This document shows positions 51,951 to 60,085 of a stretch of DNA of 64,000 bases, piece by piece (positions within the stretch are counted from its first letter, which is position 1; each line of letters starts with the position of its first letter). The notes under the pieces are model-generated. The model ran no database searches, was not told the origin of the DNA, and saw only the letters and a program-made list of their open reading frames with translations. Both the position numbers and the translations under genes were made by a program. The DNA comes from Treponema phagedenis (GTDB lineage Bacteria; Spirochaetota; Spirochaetia; Treponematales; Treponemataceae), in the NCBI RefSeq assembly GCF_008153345.1, contig NZ_CP042818.1:2356001-2420000 (forward strand), read 5' to 3'.

Positions 51951-53669
51951 ATGAAACAAAAAAACGGTATGCTTTTTCTTGCTGCCAGTATGAGTATTTT
52001 GTTAATTATTCTGGAAGAAATAAATTCTTTTTCTTCTGTTATGTATATTGCTTTCGGCGGAAATATTTTGATTCTTTTACTGATAGGAGCAACAATTCTT
52101 TTGCCGATGAAAAACGAAAAGTATGCAAAGATATTTATTCAAAAAAATCTTCTAAAATTGCTTACTATTATTTTATTAATCGCTCTTTTTGTTCTTGCAA
52201 AAATTACTTCAGGAATAAAAACAGTAAATATTTATACACTTTTTAATTTGATTAAAAATATTTTTTTACTTGCGCTTGTCATTACCGCAATACGAGGCCA
52301 AGGAAAAATTAGCAAGCAGGCGGTAACCAATCCAGCCCAAACCCTTATTCTTTCTTTTTTGACTGTCATCATCATCGGTGCCTATTTGTTGAAGTTTCCT
52401 ATTTCTTCTTCCGATCATGTGGGCTTGAGCTTGCTCTCCTCGCTTTTTACCGCAACATCTGCGGTCTGTGTTACCGGCTCTACGGTTATCAATGTGGCTG
52501 AACAGTTAAGCGGATTCGGAAAGCTTATTCTTATACTGCTTATCCAAATAGGCGGGCTCGGATTTATGGTACTGTCTTTTTTCGGAATGCTTGCACTGAG
52601 AAGAAAATTAAGCTTACAGGATAAGTTAATCGTTTCGTATATGATAAACGAAGATGATATGAGCGACCTTTTTAAAGGACTGAAAGTTATTATTATTGCC
52701 ACATTCACGATCGAAGCAATAAGTGCCTTTTTTTTATTTTTCGGATTTATGCAAATCGAAGGTTTCGGTATAAAAGCTTTAGCCTATGCCTGTTTTCATG
52801 CGGTATCCGCTTTTTGTAATGCGGGTTTTTCGTTGTATCCGAATAACATGGAATCGTTTACCGGCAATTATATTATAGGGCTTGTTATTCCGTGTACGAT
52901 TATCTTAGGCGGAATAAGTTTTGTTGTTATTAGTGAAATGGCTATGCGTTCAAAAAGAAGGATTAAGAATCTTTTTTCTGCACAAAAAAAAGCCCTTGAG
53001 CCGATGAGCCTTAATACTTATGTAGTGCTAAAAATAACTGCGGTAGTTCTTATCGTTTCATTCAGTGGCTTTTATCTTCTTGAGCATGAGTATGCGATGA
53101 AAGACTATGGTTTGGGTACTCAATATCTTGCAAGTTTTTTTCAGGCGGTAACATTACGGACTGCCGGATTTTCTTCCTTACCGTTCGGTTCATTCCGACA
53201 GCCCACATTATTTTTTATGGTCTTTATTATGTTTTTGGGCGGAGCATCGGGAAGCACGGCGGGCGGTATTAAGCTGAATACAATAGCGGCGATTATTGCA
53301 TCGTTTAAATCTTTTTTAAAAAATGAGCAGCATGCAAAAATACGGAATATGGTACTGCATATTAAACAAATTGAAAAAGCTTTTTTGATTTTTGGTTTTG
53401 GATTATCCGTAGTATGTGTCGGTGTTTTTTGTTTGAGCATTACCGAGCGGTTTTATTTCCTTCCACTTCTTTTTGAAACTGTATCAGCCTTTGCAACTGT
53501 CGGCTTATCAACCGGCATTACGCCGGAACTCACCGTATATGGGCAACTTATTATTATTGTACTTATGTTTATCGGAAGAGTCGGACCCTTAACAATTTTG
53601 ACGGCGGTAAGCAAACCCGAGCCGGAAAGCAATATTACCTATGCGTATAGCAGTCTTGCAATCGGATAG
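51951..53669 (+). CDS. ktrB: K+ uptake channel subunit KtrB/TrkH
   Basis: 572 residues. About 130 N-terminal residues form four extra membrane helices before the TrkH/KtrB core. Four P-loop selectivity stretches are visible: SAVCVTGST, SAFCNAGFS, TLRTAGFSS and FATVGLSTG; each has the conserved Gly. The insert FGGASGSTAGGIKLN (about 430-445) is the gating loop region. It forms a K+ (or Na+-coupled K+) channel regulated by the cytoplasmic KtrA ring. ktrA is 1 kb downstream, separated by the tandem array. Confidence 0.95.
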   Translation: MKQKNGMLFLAASMSILLIILEEINSFSSVMYIAFGGNILILLLIGATILLPMKNEKYAKIFIQKNLLKLLTIILLIALFVLAKITSGIKTVNIYTLFNLIKNIFLLALVITAIRGQGKISKQAVTNPAQTLILSFLTVIIIGAYLLKFPISSSDHVGLSLLSSLFTATSAVCVTGSTVINVAEQLSGFGKLILILLIQIGGLGFMVLSFFGMLALRRKLSLQDKLIVSYMINEDDMSDLFKGLKVIIIATFTIEAISAFFLFFGFMQIEGFGIKALAYACFHAVSAFCNAGFSLYPNNMESFTGNYIIGLVIPCTIILGGISFVVISEMAMRSKRRIKNLFSAQKKALEPMSLNTYVVLKITAVVLIVSFSGFYLLEHEYAMKDYGLGTQYLASFFQAVTLRTAGFSSLPFGSFRQPTLFFMVFIMFLGGASGSTAGGIKLNTIAAIIASFKSFLKNEQHAKIRNMVLHIKQIEKAFLIFGFGLSVVCVGVFCLSITERFYFLPLLFETVSAFATVGLSTGITPELTVYGQLIIIVLMFIGRVGPLTILTAVSKPEPESNITYAYSSLAIG

Positions 53670-53720
53670 GGTGTTTAAAGGAGCTGTGTAGAATATAAAA
53701 TAAACAGTGCAGATAAAACG

Positions 53721-54670
53721 CCAACCATGCAGTCTGAAATAGCGCCTGCATGGTTGGCAGACGAGTTTCGCTTTACAAGGAAGAGTGCGAAACATCGCGG
53801 ATTGTATGTATTTTCTAAAACTTGAACTTTTTCCTTGCCTTAGAAAATACGGTGAAAAAACTTTTTTCGGAATTTGATAATTCCTCAAAAACTTTTTTTA
53901 GGAGAAGATGCCAACCATGCAGTCTGAAATAGCGCCTGCATGGTTGGCAGACGAGTTTCGCTTTACAAGGAAGAGTGCGAAACATCGCGGATTGTATGTA
54001 TTTTCTAAAACTTGAACTTTTTCCTTGCCTTAGAAAATACGGTGAAAAAACTTTTTTCGGAATTTGATAATTCCTCAAAAACTTTTTTTAGGAGAAGATG
54101 CCAACCATGCAGTCTGAAATAGCGCCTGCATGGTTGACAGACGAGTTTCGCCTTACGAGAAAGTTTCGCGAAACATCGCAGATTGTATGTATTTTCTAAG
54201 ACTTGAACTTTTTCCTTGCCTTAGAAAATACGGTGAAAAAACTTTTTTCGGAATTTGATAATTCCTCAAAAACTTTTTTTAGGAGAAGATGCCAACCATG
54301 CAGTCTGAAATAGCGCCTGCATGGTTGACAGACGAGTTTCGCCTTACGAGAAAGTTTCGCGAAACGTCGCGGATTGTATGTATTTTCTAAAACTTGAACT
54401 TTTACCTTGTCTTAGAAAATACGGTGAAAAAACTTTTTTCGGAATTTGATAATTCCTCAAAAACTTTTTTTAGGAGAAGATGCCAACCATGCAGTCTGAA
54501 ATAGCGCCTGCATGGTTGACAGACGAGTTTCGCCTTACGAGAAAGTTTCGCGAAACGTCGCGGATTGTATGTATTTTCTAAAACTTGAACTTTTACCTTG
54601 TCTTAGAAAATACGGTGAAAAAACTTTTTTCGGAATTTGATAATTCCTCAAAAACTTTTTTTAGGAGAAA
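53721..54670 (+). repeat. Five-copy 190/191-bp tandem repeat in the ktrB-ktrA spacer
   Basis: Units start at 53721, 53911, 54101, 54292 and 54483. Copies 1-2 are 190 bp and near identical; copies 3-5 are 191 bp with shared changes. Each has stems CAACCATGCAG / CTGCATGGTTG, GTTTCGC / GCGAAAC, GTATTTTCTAA / TTAGAAAATAC and GGAATT / AATTCC. Each ends with TTTTTTTAGGAGAAGATG; at the end of copy 5 this becomes the RBS and first ATG of ktrA (54671). A short ORF of about 33-35 codons opens at each internal ATG, but the reading frame is not kept between copies. Confidence 0.92.
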
Positions 54671-55381
54671 ATGATGAGTATAAAGAAGAATTTTGTGGTG
54701 ATTGGGTTGGGAGCATTCGGGAATAAGATTTGTGAAATTCTGACTGAAGGCGGCGGGAATGTTATTGCGATTGATAAAAACGCAGATACGCTTGATAAAG
54801 TAAAAAACTTTGTATCTGCCGCAATTCTTATTGATACAACTAATGAAGGCGATTTGCTCAAAGCTCCGCTTGATGATATTGATATTGCAATTGTAGCAAT
54901 CGGTGACAATATTGAAGCAAGCATTCTGACAACAACATTATTAAAACAGCGCGGCATTCCGTATATTGTCGCGCGAACAATATCGCCGCTGCATGCCACC
55001 GTTTTGCGAAGAGTAGGCGCAAACGAAGTACTGAATATTGAAGTGTCCAGTGCGACAAGCCTTGCGCGCCGCTTAGTTGCTCCAGATCGTACCAACTCAA
55101 TTGCAATAACGGAAGATGTAACCATACGAGAAATAATTGCGCCAAAGTTTTTTGACGATAAAACTATTGATGATCTTGCATTAAGAGATAAATTTAATCT
55201 TAAAATTATTGCAGCGGTTCGAACAGAGATAGATATTGATTCTGCAGGGAATTCCATTCCGAAAAAAAAATTATACTATCCTGATAATATATTTACTTTT
55301 AAAAGTGCAGATCGAATATTTGTACTCGGTAAAAATCATGATATCAAAGAATTAATTTTTACGTCGGAGAATTTAAAATAG
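54671..55381 (+). CDS. ktrA: K+ uptake regulator KtrA/TrkA (RCK) protein
   Basis: 236 residues. An N-terminal Rossmann fold with FVVIGLGAFGNKICEIL (about residues 8-24) and acidic end of strand 2 (VIAIDKN) binds nucleotide (ATP/ADP or NAD). A C-terminal RCK_C-like domain follows (about 140-236). It forms an octameric ring that gates KtrB. Two ATG codons are adjacent (54671, 54674); the first is in register with the RBS in the repeat array. It is 9 bp upstream of the 254-residue gene. Confidence 0.95.
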   Translation: MMSIKKNFVVIGLGAFGNKICEILTEGGGNVIAIDKNADTLDKVKNFVSAAILIDTTNEGDLLKAPLDDIDIAIVAIGDNIEASILTTTLLKQRGIPYIVARTISPLHATVLRRVGANEVLNIEVSSATSLARRLVAPDRTNSIAITEDVTIREIIAPKFFDDKTIDDLALRDKFNLKIIAAVRTEIDIDSAGNSIPKKKLYYPDNIFTFKSADRIFVLGKNHDIKELIFTSENLK

Positions 55382-55390
55382 GAAAAAACT

Positions 55391-56155
55391 ATGGTATTAA
55401 TTGAAAAAAAACGATTGATTTTGATTTTGTGTATTTCTTTTGCTGCCATACTTATAAGCGCTGCGTGGGCATATACTGTAGGTATACATGCAAATCAAAA
55501 GGGAGCTGCAGAAACTGTTTTATTTTACGGCTTTATCCTTGCAGGAATTCATCTTCTTCTTTCAGTATATCTTTTAGCACATGCGCATCAAAAAGAAAGG
55601 GAGCTGCAAAAACTTGTTGATATATTGCGGTATGGAGGAAATATCAATGATAAACAATTTAAAAAATTCGGTGTACTGGGAGACCAAATGCATAATATAC
55701 TCAGAGAACTACTTGATTTGTCCGGACAAAAAAGCATAAAGATCGCGGGACTTAGCGGTTTACAAAAAACACTTATAGAATTTATTGACTCTCCCCTTTT
55801 GTTACTTACCCCCGATGGAACCGTTATCGATATGACAAAAAAAGCAAAAACTGAAATAGAATTTTCAGATGACTTAAACATCGAAGATATTTTCCCTGAT
55901 ACCGACATGAACAAAGTTATGCACGAATCTGATATAACTCATGCGCCGGTAACGCAAGGAGAAATTATCTTTCTTCCGGTTTTTTCAGTGCTTGGAAACA
56001 TTGTATACTTTCTTATTGATATGTCCAAGAAAAAGGAGTATGACTGGTTCTCTCTTTTTCATAAAAAGGACATATCAACTGAATCTGAAAAAAAGGATAT
56101 AGACACAGCGAAAAAGAATAAAGCGTTATTTTCTTTTTTTAAAAAGAATAAATAG
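55391..56155 (+). CDS. Membrane protein with a PAS-like domain downstream of ktrA
   Basis: 254 residues. Two membrane helices (about 9-30 and 42-64) flank a short periplasmic loop, and a helical linker resembling HAMP (about 65-110) follows. A PAS-like segment (about 130-215: IEFIDSPLLLLTPDGTVIDMTKKAK) is next, and the C-terminus is very rich in Lys. It has no kinase, cyclase or receptor output domain, so it may bind or sense but not signal alone. It is co-transcribed with ktrA. I do not recognise the family. Confidence 0.68.
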   Translation: MVLIEKKRLILILCISFAAILISAAWAYTVGIHANQKGAAETVLFYGFILAGIHLLLSVYLLAHAHQKERELQKLVDILRYGGNINDKQFKKFGVLGDQMHNILRELLDLSGQKSIKIAGLSGLQKTLIEFIDSPLLLLTPDGTVIDMTKKAKTEIEFSDDLNIEDIFPDTDMNKVMHESDITHAPVTQGEIIFLPVFSVLGNIVYFLIDMSKKKEYDWFSLFHKKDISTESEKKDIDTAKKNKALFSFFKKNK

Positions 56156-56175
56156 TCCGCGCTTTTTAAACGCCG

Positions 56176-57468
56176 CTAAAGATTTTCCGCAGCTTCAAAA
56201 ATAGCGGTGTAAACCGGTTCTATGTTTTCTATATCGAGAGAAGAAAATGCAATACGAATATGGCAATCATCTACTGCAACAACACCTATCTGATATTCGT
56301 TTAAGAGTTTTTGCCGCAGGGTTTCGGCATTAAAACCGCTGCAATGCATACACATAAAATACCCCGAATTAAAAGGGAGCGGCTTTAATTTTTCTGATGA
56401 TGAAAATTTTTTAAGCACTCGCTTTACTTCTTTATACCTATCATTTAAAAGAGTGTGAAGGTTCTGTATTTCAGAATCGGTTTTTTCATTTTCTAAAATT
56501 TTTACTGCAAAGGTTTGAGATGGCGTTGCGGAGCACGACACCGATGATCTGATTGCCCCGAGAAGTTTTTTTATTACCGTCTCATAATGAATATCGTTAA
56601 AACCTTTTGATGCAAAAGTTATGAAGCCCGTTCTAAGTCCCCAGACATAATCTTCTTTTGTCGGTCCGTCAATCTTTACCGCTAAAATATTTTTATGCGC
56701 ATCGGCAAATCGTACAAACAAAGATTCTTTAATAGCCTCCGATTCGTATTCTAAACCGAAATATGCATCGTCAAAAATAATAAGAATCGCAACACCTTTC
56801 TCCGCCTGCTCAAACAGGATAGAATACATCGAATCGACTTCCTGTTCCGTGGGAGTATACCCGGAAGGATTTTGAGGAAAGTTCAGTAAAATTTTTAACA
56901 TCCCTGATTTTGCTTCCCGTTCAACACAAGACGTAAAGCCTTTGATGTTAAAATTATCTCCGTCAAAAATTGGAAACGCGGCAGTACTTGCATTTCTTCT
57001 TGCTTCCGCAATAAGCTGATAATTATCCCACGCAGGCTGCGGAACAATGAGCCGGTCTTTTGAAGATAAAAATAAGTCCAGGGTAAATGACAGTCCTGCG
57101 GTTAATCCCGGAACCAGCACCGGCAAAGAAATTTTTTTGTTTTCTAACGAAGGATTCTTCAGTAGCATATTGTTATACCAAAGTTTTCTTACAGTCTCGG
57201 TACCTGCAGTGGGAGTATAGGCAACAATTTCAGAAGGTGAAAAAGCCGGTAAAAGATCGTGCAAAGCATTAAGCTCAACCGGTATTTTGTTCTTACACAT
57301 CATACCGATTGTCGCATTCGCATTCGGCGCTTTAAGTTTCACTTCAGCTCCCTGTGCAATAATTCCCTTAGGAAAAAAAAGTCTTTTTCCTAAATTAGAT
57401 AGCAGTTTACCCGCAACAGTCTGTTCAAGTATTTCATTTAACTCTTTTGCAATTGGATGTATTTTCAT
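56176..57468 (-). CDS. PLP-dependent aminotransferase (class I/II)
   Basis: About 430 residues from ATG 57468; the ATG at 57504 lies inside the -35 box and is not used. Fold-type I pattern: TAGTETVRKLWYNNM, VPGLTAGLSFTLDLFLSSKDRLIVPQPAWDNYQL, LLNFPQNPSGYTPT, IIFDDAYFGLEYE, and the PLP lysine in IDGPTKEDYVWGLRTGF (about residue 275). It transfers amino groups between amino acids and keto acids; the substrate is not clear. It is transcribed from the promoter shared head-to-head with moxR. No RBS, so probably leaderless. Confidence 0.88.
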   Translation of the reverse strand: MKIHPIAKELNEILEQTVAGKLLSNLGKRLFFPKGIIAQGAEVKLKAPNANATIGMMCKNKIPVELNALHDLLPAFSPSEIVAYTPTAGTETVRKLWYNNMLLKNPSLENKKISLPVLVPGLTAGLSFTLDLFLSSKDRLIVPQPAWDNYQLIAEARRNASTAAFPIFDGDNFNIKGFTSCVEREAKSGMLKILLNFPQNPSGYTPTEQEVDSMYSILFEQAEKGVAILIIFDDAYFGLEYESEAIKESLFVRFADAHKNILAVKIDGPTKEDYVWGLRTGFITFASKGFNDIHYETVIKKLLGAIRSSVSCSATPSQTFAVKILENEKTDSEIQNLHTLLNDRYKEVKRVLKKFSSSEKLKPLPFNSGYFMCMHCSGFNAETLRQKLLNEYQIGVVAVDDCHIRIAFSSLDIENIEPVYTAIFEAAENL

Positions 57469-57475
57469 GCTGTTT

Positions 57476-57526
57476 ATTATGAATAAATATAAGGTGCTTG
57501 TCAATTATTTAATATAATCATACAAT
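57476..57526. promoter_or_regulatory. Overlapping divergent promoters, both leaderless
   Basis: The two -35 boxes share the sequence TTGTCAA: plus strand TTGTCA (57498-57503), minus strand TTGACA (57499-57504). Minus -10 CATAAT (57476-57481, 17-bp spacing) ends 7 bp before the aminotransferase ATG (57468). Plus -10 TACAAT (57521-57526, 17-bp spacing) ends 6 bp before the moxR ATG (57533). Neither gene has a Shine-Dalgarno sequence. RNA polymerase bound to one -35 must block the other. Confidence 0.7.
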
Positions 57527-57532
57527 AAATTT

Positions 57533-58525
57533 ATGGAAATGCAAAAACCCGTAGAAATTATTCAGCGCTTTAAACAGGAAATGAAAAAAACTATTATAGG
57601 ACAGGATGCACTCATTGAAGGCATTTTAACAGCATACATTGCAAAAGGACATGTTCTTTTGGAAGGCGTTCCCGGTCTTGCAAAAACACTTATTGTAAAA
57701 ACGTTCGCAAGTATTGTAGGGCTTGATTTTAAAAGGATTCAGTTTACCCCTGATCTCTTGCCGGCAGATTTAATCGGCACCTTAATTTTTAATCAAGCAC
57801 AAGCAGACTTTTCGGTCAAGAAGGGACCTATCTTTGCAAATATTATCCTTGCTGATGAGATTAACCGAGCCCCGGCAAAAGTTCAATCGGCTTTGCTTGA
57901 AGCTATGGCGGAAGGACAGGTTACTATCGGAGAAAAAACCTATATTTTGCCCGAACCTTTTTTTGTACTTGCAACACAAAATCCTATTGAACAGGAAGGA
58001 ACGTATCCGCTTCCCGAAGCAGAGCTTGACAGATTTTTTGCAAAACTTTTTGTGCCTTATCCGTCCTTTGAGGAAGAGAAAAAAATAATTACAGGCTTTT
58101 CCGATATTGTTACAAACGCCGAATCTGAGCGACAGGATACTATAAAAATTTTATCAAAAGAAGAGCTCGGAGTTTTACAAACGGCGGCGCACGCAATACA
58201 CTGTGATGAAACTCTTGTTGAATACATTGCTTCAATCGTAGCCGCCACACGACCTATTACAGAAAAATCCGACACGGTAACAAAAGGTTCGTACTTAAGT
58301 TATATTTCTTTCGGTGCATCTCCACGGGCAGGAATAGCTTTATATAAAGCGGCAAAGATCAAAGCTCTTTTTTCAGAACGGGATTACGTTACGCCACAGG
58401 ATATAAAAGACTGCGCACCCGCTATTTTGCGGCATCGATTAAAACTTTCCTATGAGGCTATTGCCGACAATCTTTCCGCAGACGATATTATTCTGAAATT
58501 GCTTTCGGTTGTTCCTCAGCCGTAA
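57533..58525 (+). CDS. MoxR-type AAA+ ATPase
   Basis: 330 residues. Walker A VLLEGVPGLAKTLIV (about residues 41-55), Walker B NIILADEINRAPAKVQSALLEAM (about 105-127), sensor 1 VLATQNPIEQEGTYPLPEAELDRF, and the C-terminal lid. MoxR proteins act as chaperones that insert metals or activate partner von Willebrand-domain proteins; here the usual downstream DUF58 and VWA genes are absent. It is alone on the plus strand, and its last 38 bp overlap the end of the vanY-like gene on the other strand. Confidence 0.93.
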   Translation: MEMQKPVEIIQRFKQEMKKTIIGQDALIEGILTAYIAKGHVLLEGVPGLAKTLIVKTFASIVGLDFKRIQFTPDLLPADLIGTLIFNQAQADFSVKKGPIFANIILADEINRAPAKVQSALLEAMAEGQVTIGEKTYILPEPFFVLATQNPIEQEGTYPLPEAELDRFFAKLFVPYPSFEEEKKIITGFSDIVTNAESERQDTIKILSKEELGVLQTAAHAIHCDETLVEYIASIVAATRPITEKSDTVTKGSYLSYISFGASPRAGIALYKAAKIKALFSERDYVTPQDIKDCAPAILRHRLKLSYEAIADNLSADDIILKLLSVVPQP

Positions 58526-59333
58526 CAACCTGACGTTTCCATGCATCAATAAATTCAAGCATGTATTGTTGAATATCGTTAAACCATTTTTTTTGTAAAC
58601 GACAAGCTTTTATACCGATATATCTGAAATGCCATGATTCCCAAACATAGCCGGTAACAGTTTCGTAATCCTTTGGAAACGAAAGTGACCAGCCGTAGTT
58701 TCCTGCATGCGCTTCCATCCATTTGCCTGCCCGTGTGTTGGCAAATTCATTTGTGATGGAACCGAAATCAACAACGGTTCCCAACTGATGCTGACTTGTT
58801 CCGGGGCGAGCTGAAAAACGTTCCGCAGCCTTTTCTCCCGATTCTCGAACATATCGTGCAAAAAGATTTACCTGATAAAGATACGAACGATAAGAAGAGC
58901 TTACTAAAAGAGTAACCCCGTCTTTGCGAGCTGCACGAGCCATTATGTGCAAGGCTTCTTCGGCTGTTTTTGTCAGCGATAAATCACTTCTGTTTATTGC
59001 ATACGCACGCGTATTGGTAAGTGCCACAAGATTTTTAGGAGTGTATCCGTCCGGTAACGGATGCTGTTTGTCTACCAGAATTAAAAGATATTCCTTTTCC
59101 TCTGCAAGAACTTCGCTTAATTCAAAAATAAACTCTTTTTGGTTTTGTATTATATTCTCTATAATTTTTTTAGGAATAGATGAGGGAGCAACAAAGATTT
59201 TTTCCGCAGGAGAAACAGTAAGGGGAATCATTGTATTTTTTTCCTTTTGGAAAGAATCATCCGAATGAGCTTTAGAATAGCCGGCAAAAAAAATACATAT
59301 AAGGAAACAAAGACCGATTCTTTTTTTATACAT
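58488..59333 (-). CDS. D-alanyl-D-alanine carboxypeptidase (VanY, M15B)
   Basis: 281 residues with a signal peptide (residues 1-24, ending YSKAHS). The catalytic domain has SSYRSYLYQVNLFARYV, the zinc motif SxHxxGxxxD as TSQHQLGTVVDFG (about 183-195) and ESWHFRYIG (about 241-249), the full VanY ligand set. It trims the terminal D-Ala from stem peptides in the periplasm. Its start overlaps the end of the RsbW-like gene by 8 bp, so it is the last gene of the partner-switching operon. Its 3' end overlaps moxR by 38 bp. Confidence 0.93.
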   Translation of the reverse strand: MYKKRIGLCFLICIFFAGYSKAHSDDSFQKEKNTMIPLTVSPAEKIFVAPSSIPKKIIENIIQNQKEFIFELSEVLAEEKEYLLILVDKQHPLPDGYTPKNLVALTNTRAYAINRSDLSLTKTAEEALHIMARAARKDGVTLLVSSSYRSYLYQVNLFARYVRESGEKAAERFSARPGTSQHQLGTVVDFGSITNEFANTRAGKWMEAHAGNYGWSLSFPKDYETVTGYVWESWHFRYIGIKACRLQKKWFNDIQQYMLEFIDAWKRQVVTAEEQPKAISE

Positions 59334-59730
59334 AAAAGATTAACCGTGCCGTGTTAAATATGCTTTTTTTATACTTCACTTTCTGAGAAAGATTCTTTGA
59401 CATAATTAAACCAAGACCCCGATATCTTTTTGCATTCTTATCAAAATGCGGACGTCCCGTATGAACACCTTCCAGCAGTTCCTCAAAGTTTTTTGTTTTA
59501 TATATAAATGTTACAATCGTATTTTGTTTGCTTATTTTTATTTCCATGGTAACCGATTGTCCGTCGGGAATTAGAGCATGCTCCGCAATGTTGTCAAACA
59601 TTTCGGTTACGATAATCAAAATATTCATTCGCTTATTATCCGGTATAGCCGGAGAAGTTTCAATCAAGGCTTCAAGCTGAGCAAGATGTTTAGTGTCGGG
59701 GGTTACAGTCAATCTGCAAACACGACTCAT
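59326..59730 (-). CDS. RsbW/SpoIIAB-like HATPase regulator with degenerate ATP site
   Basis: 134 residues. The N-box reads VTEMFDNIAEHAL (Glu43, Asn47, His51) and the C-terminal GLGLIMSKNL is family-like. However, the DxGxG motif that holds the adenine (usually in V-x-D-x-G-x-G-F) is replaced by IYKTKNFEEL at about 76-85. It is expected to bind a STAS protein; the ATP-binding pocket may be reduced or altered. It lies 13 bp downstream of the STAS gene and overlaps the vanY-like gene. Confidence 0.82.
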   Translation of the reverse strand: MSRVCRLTVTPDTKHLAQLEALIETSPAIPDNKRMNILIIVTEMFDNIAEHALIPDGQSVTMEIKISKQNTIVTFIYKTKNFEELLEGVHTGRPHFDKNAKRYRGLGLIMSKNLSQKVKYKKSIFNTARLIFYV

Positions 59731-59743
59731 TGGCTTAAATCAC

Positions 59744-60055
59744 TTACAGAGTGAATGATGGTAACATTTCGGAAAAGCCCGTAGAATCAATTGCTAATCG
59801 GACAATTTCAGACGGAGCTAAAATATAAAGTTTATGCCCGTGCTCTTCTCCTTCATCATGGGCAGACATCAACACCCCTAAACCGGAAGAAGACATATTC
59901 GTCACATTAGAAAGCTCAAGGACAATATTATTCTCCTTGATTGAAGAATATATCTTGGATTCAAATTCCTGGTATGTATAGGAATTAATGGATCCGACAA
60001 CAGATAATAAGATATAATCCGGTGTAATTTTTTCAGTAATTTGTACACTTTCCAT
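59744..60055 (-). CDS. STAS-domain anti-anti-sigma (RsbV-like) protein
   Basis: 103 residues, single STAS domain. The phosphorylation site region is LSNVTNMSSSGLGVLMSA, in which Ser56 is in the place of SpoIIAA Ser58; the usual Asp before it is Ser55. It would be phosphorylated by an RsbW-type kinase and restored by the PP2C phosphatases encoded upstream. It lies between the second phosphatase (30 bp) and the RsbW-like gene (13 bp). RBS GGAGG. Confidence 0.92.
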   Translation of the reverse strand: MESVQITEKITPDYILLSVVGSINSYTYQEFESKIYSSIKENNIVLELSNVTNMSSSGLGVLMSAHDEGEEHGHKLYILAPSEIVRLAIDSTGFSEMLPSFTL

Positions 60056-60085
60056 AAAGCTACCTCCAGTTTTTAGTTTTAATTT

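Noticed and set aside
53589-54078. Minus-strand open frames through the ktr repeat array (similar proteins at 53589-53888 and 53815-54078).
   Set aside because: They are produced by reading antisense through tandem copies, have no start signal, and the frame shifts in the 191-bp copies.
53908-54480. A 35-codon small protein encoded in each ktr repeat behind a good ribosome-binding site.
   Set aside because: Copies 3-5 carry a 1-nt insertion that changes the frame and C-terminus, and copy 1 lacks the start codon. Translation may occur, but coding selection is not supported.
57499-57504. ATG at 57504 as start of the aminotransferase.
   Set aside because: It falls in the -35 box of the gene's own promoter, and the added residues (MTSTLYLFIINS) do not fit the family. 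ATG 57468 is preferred.
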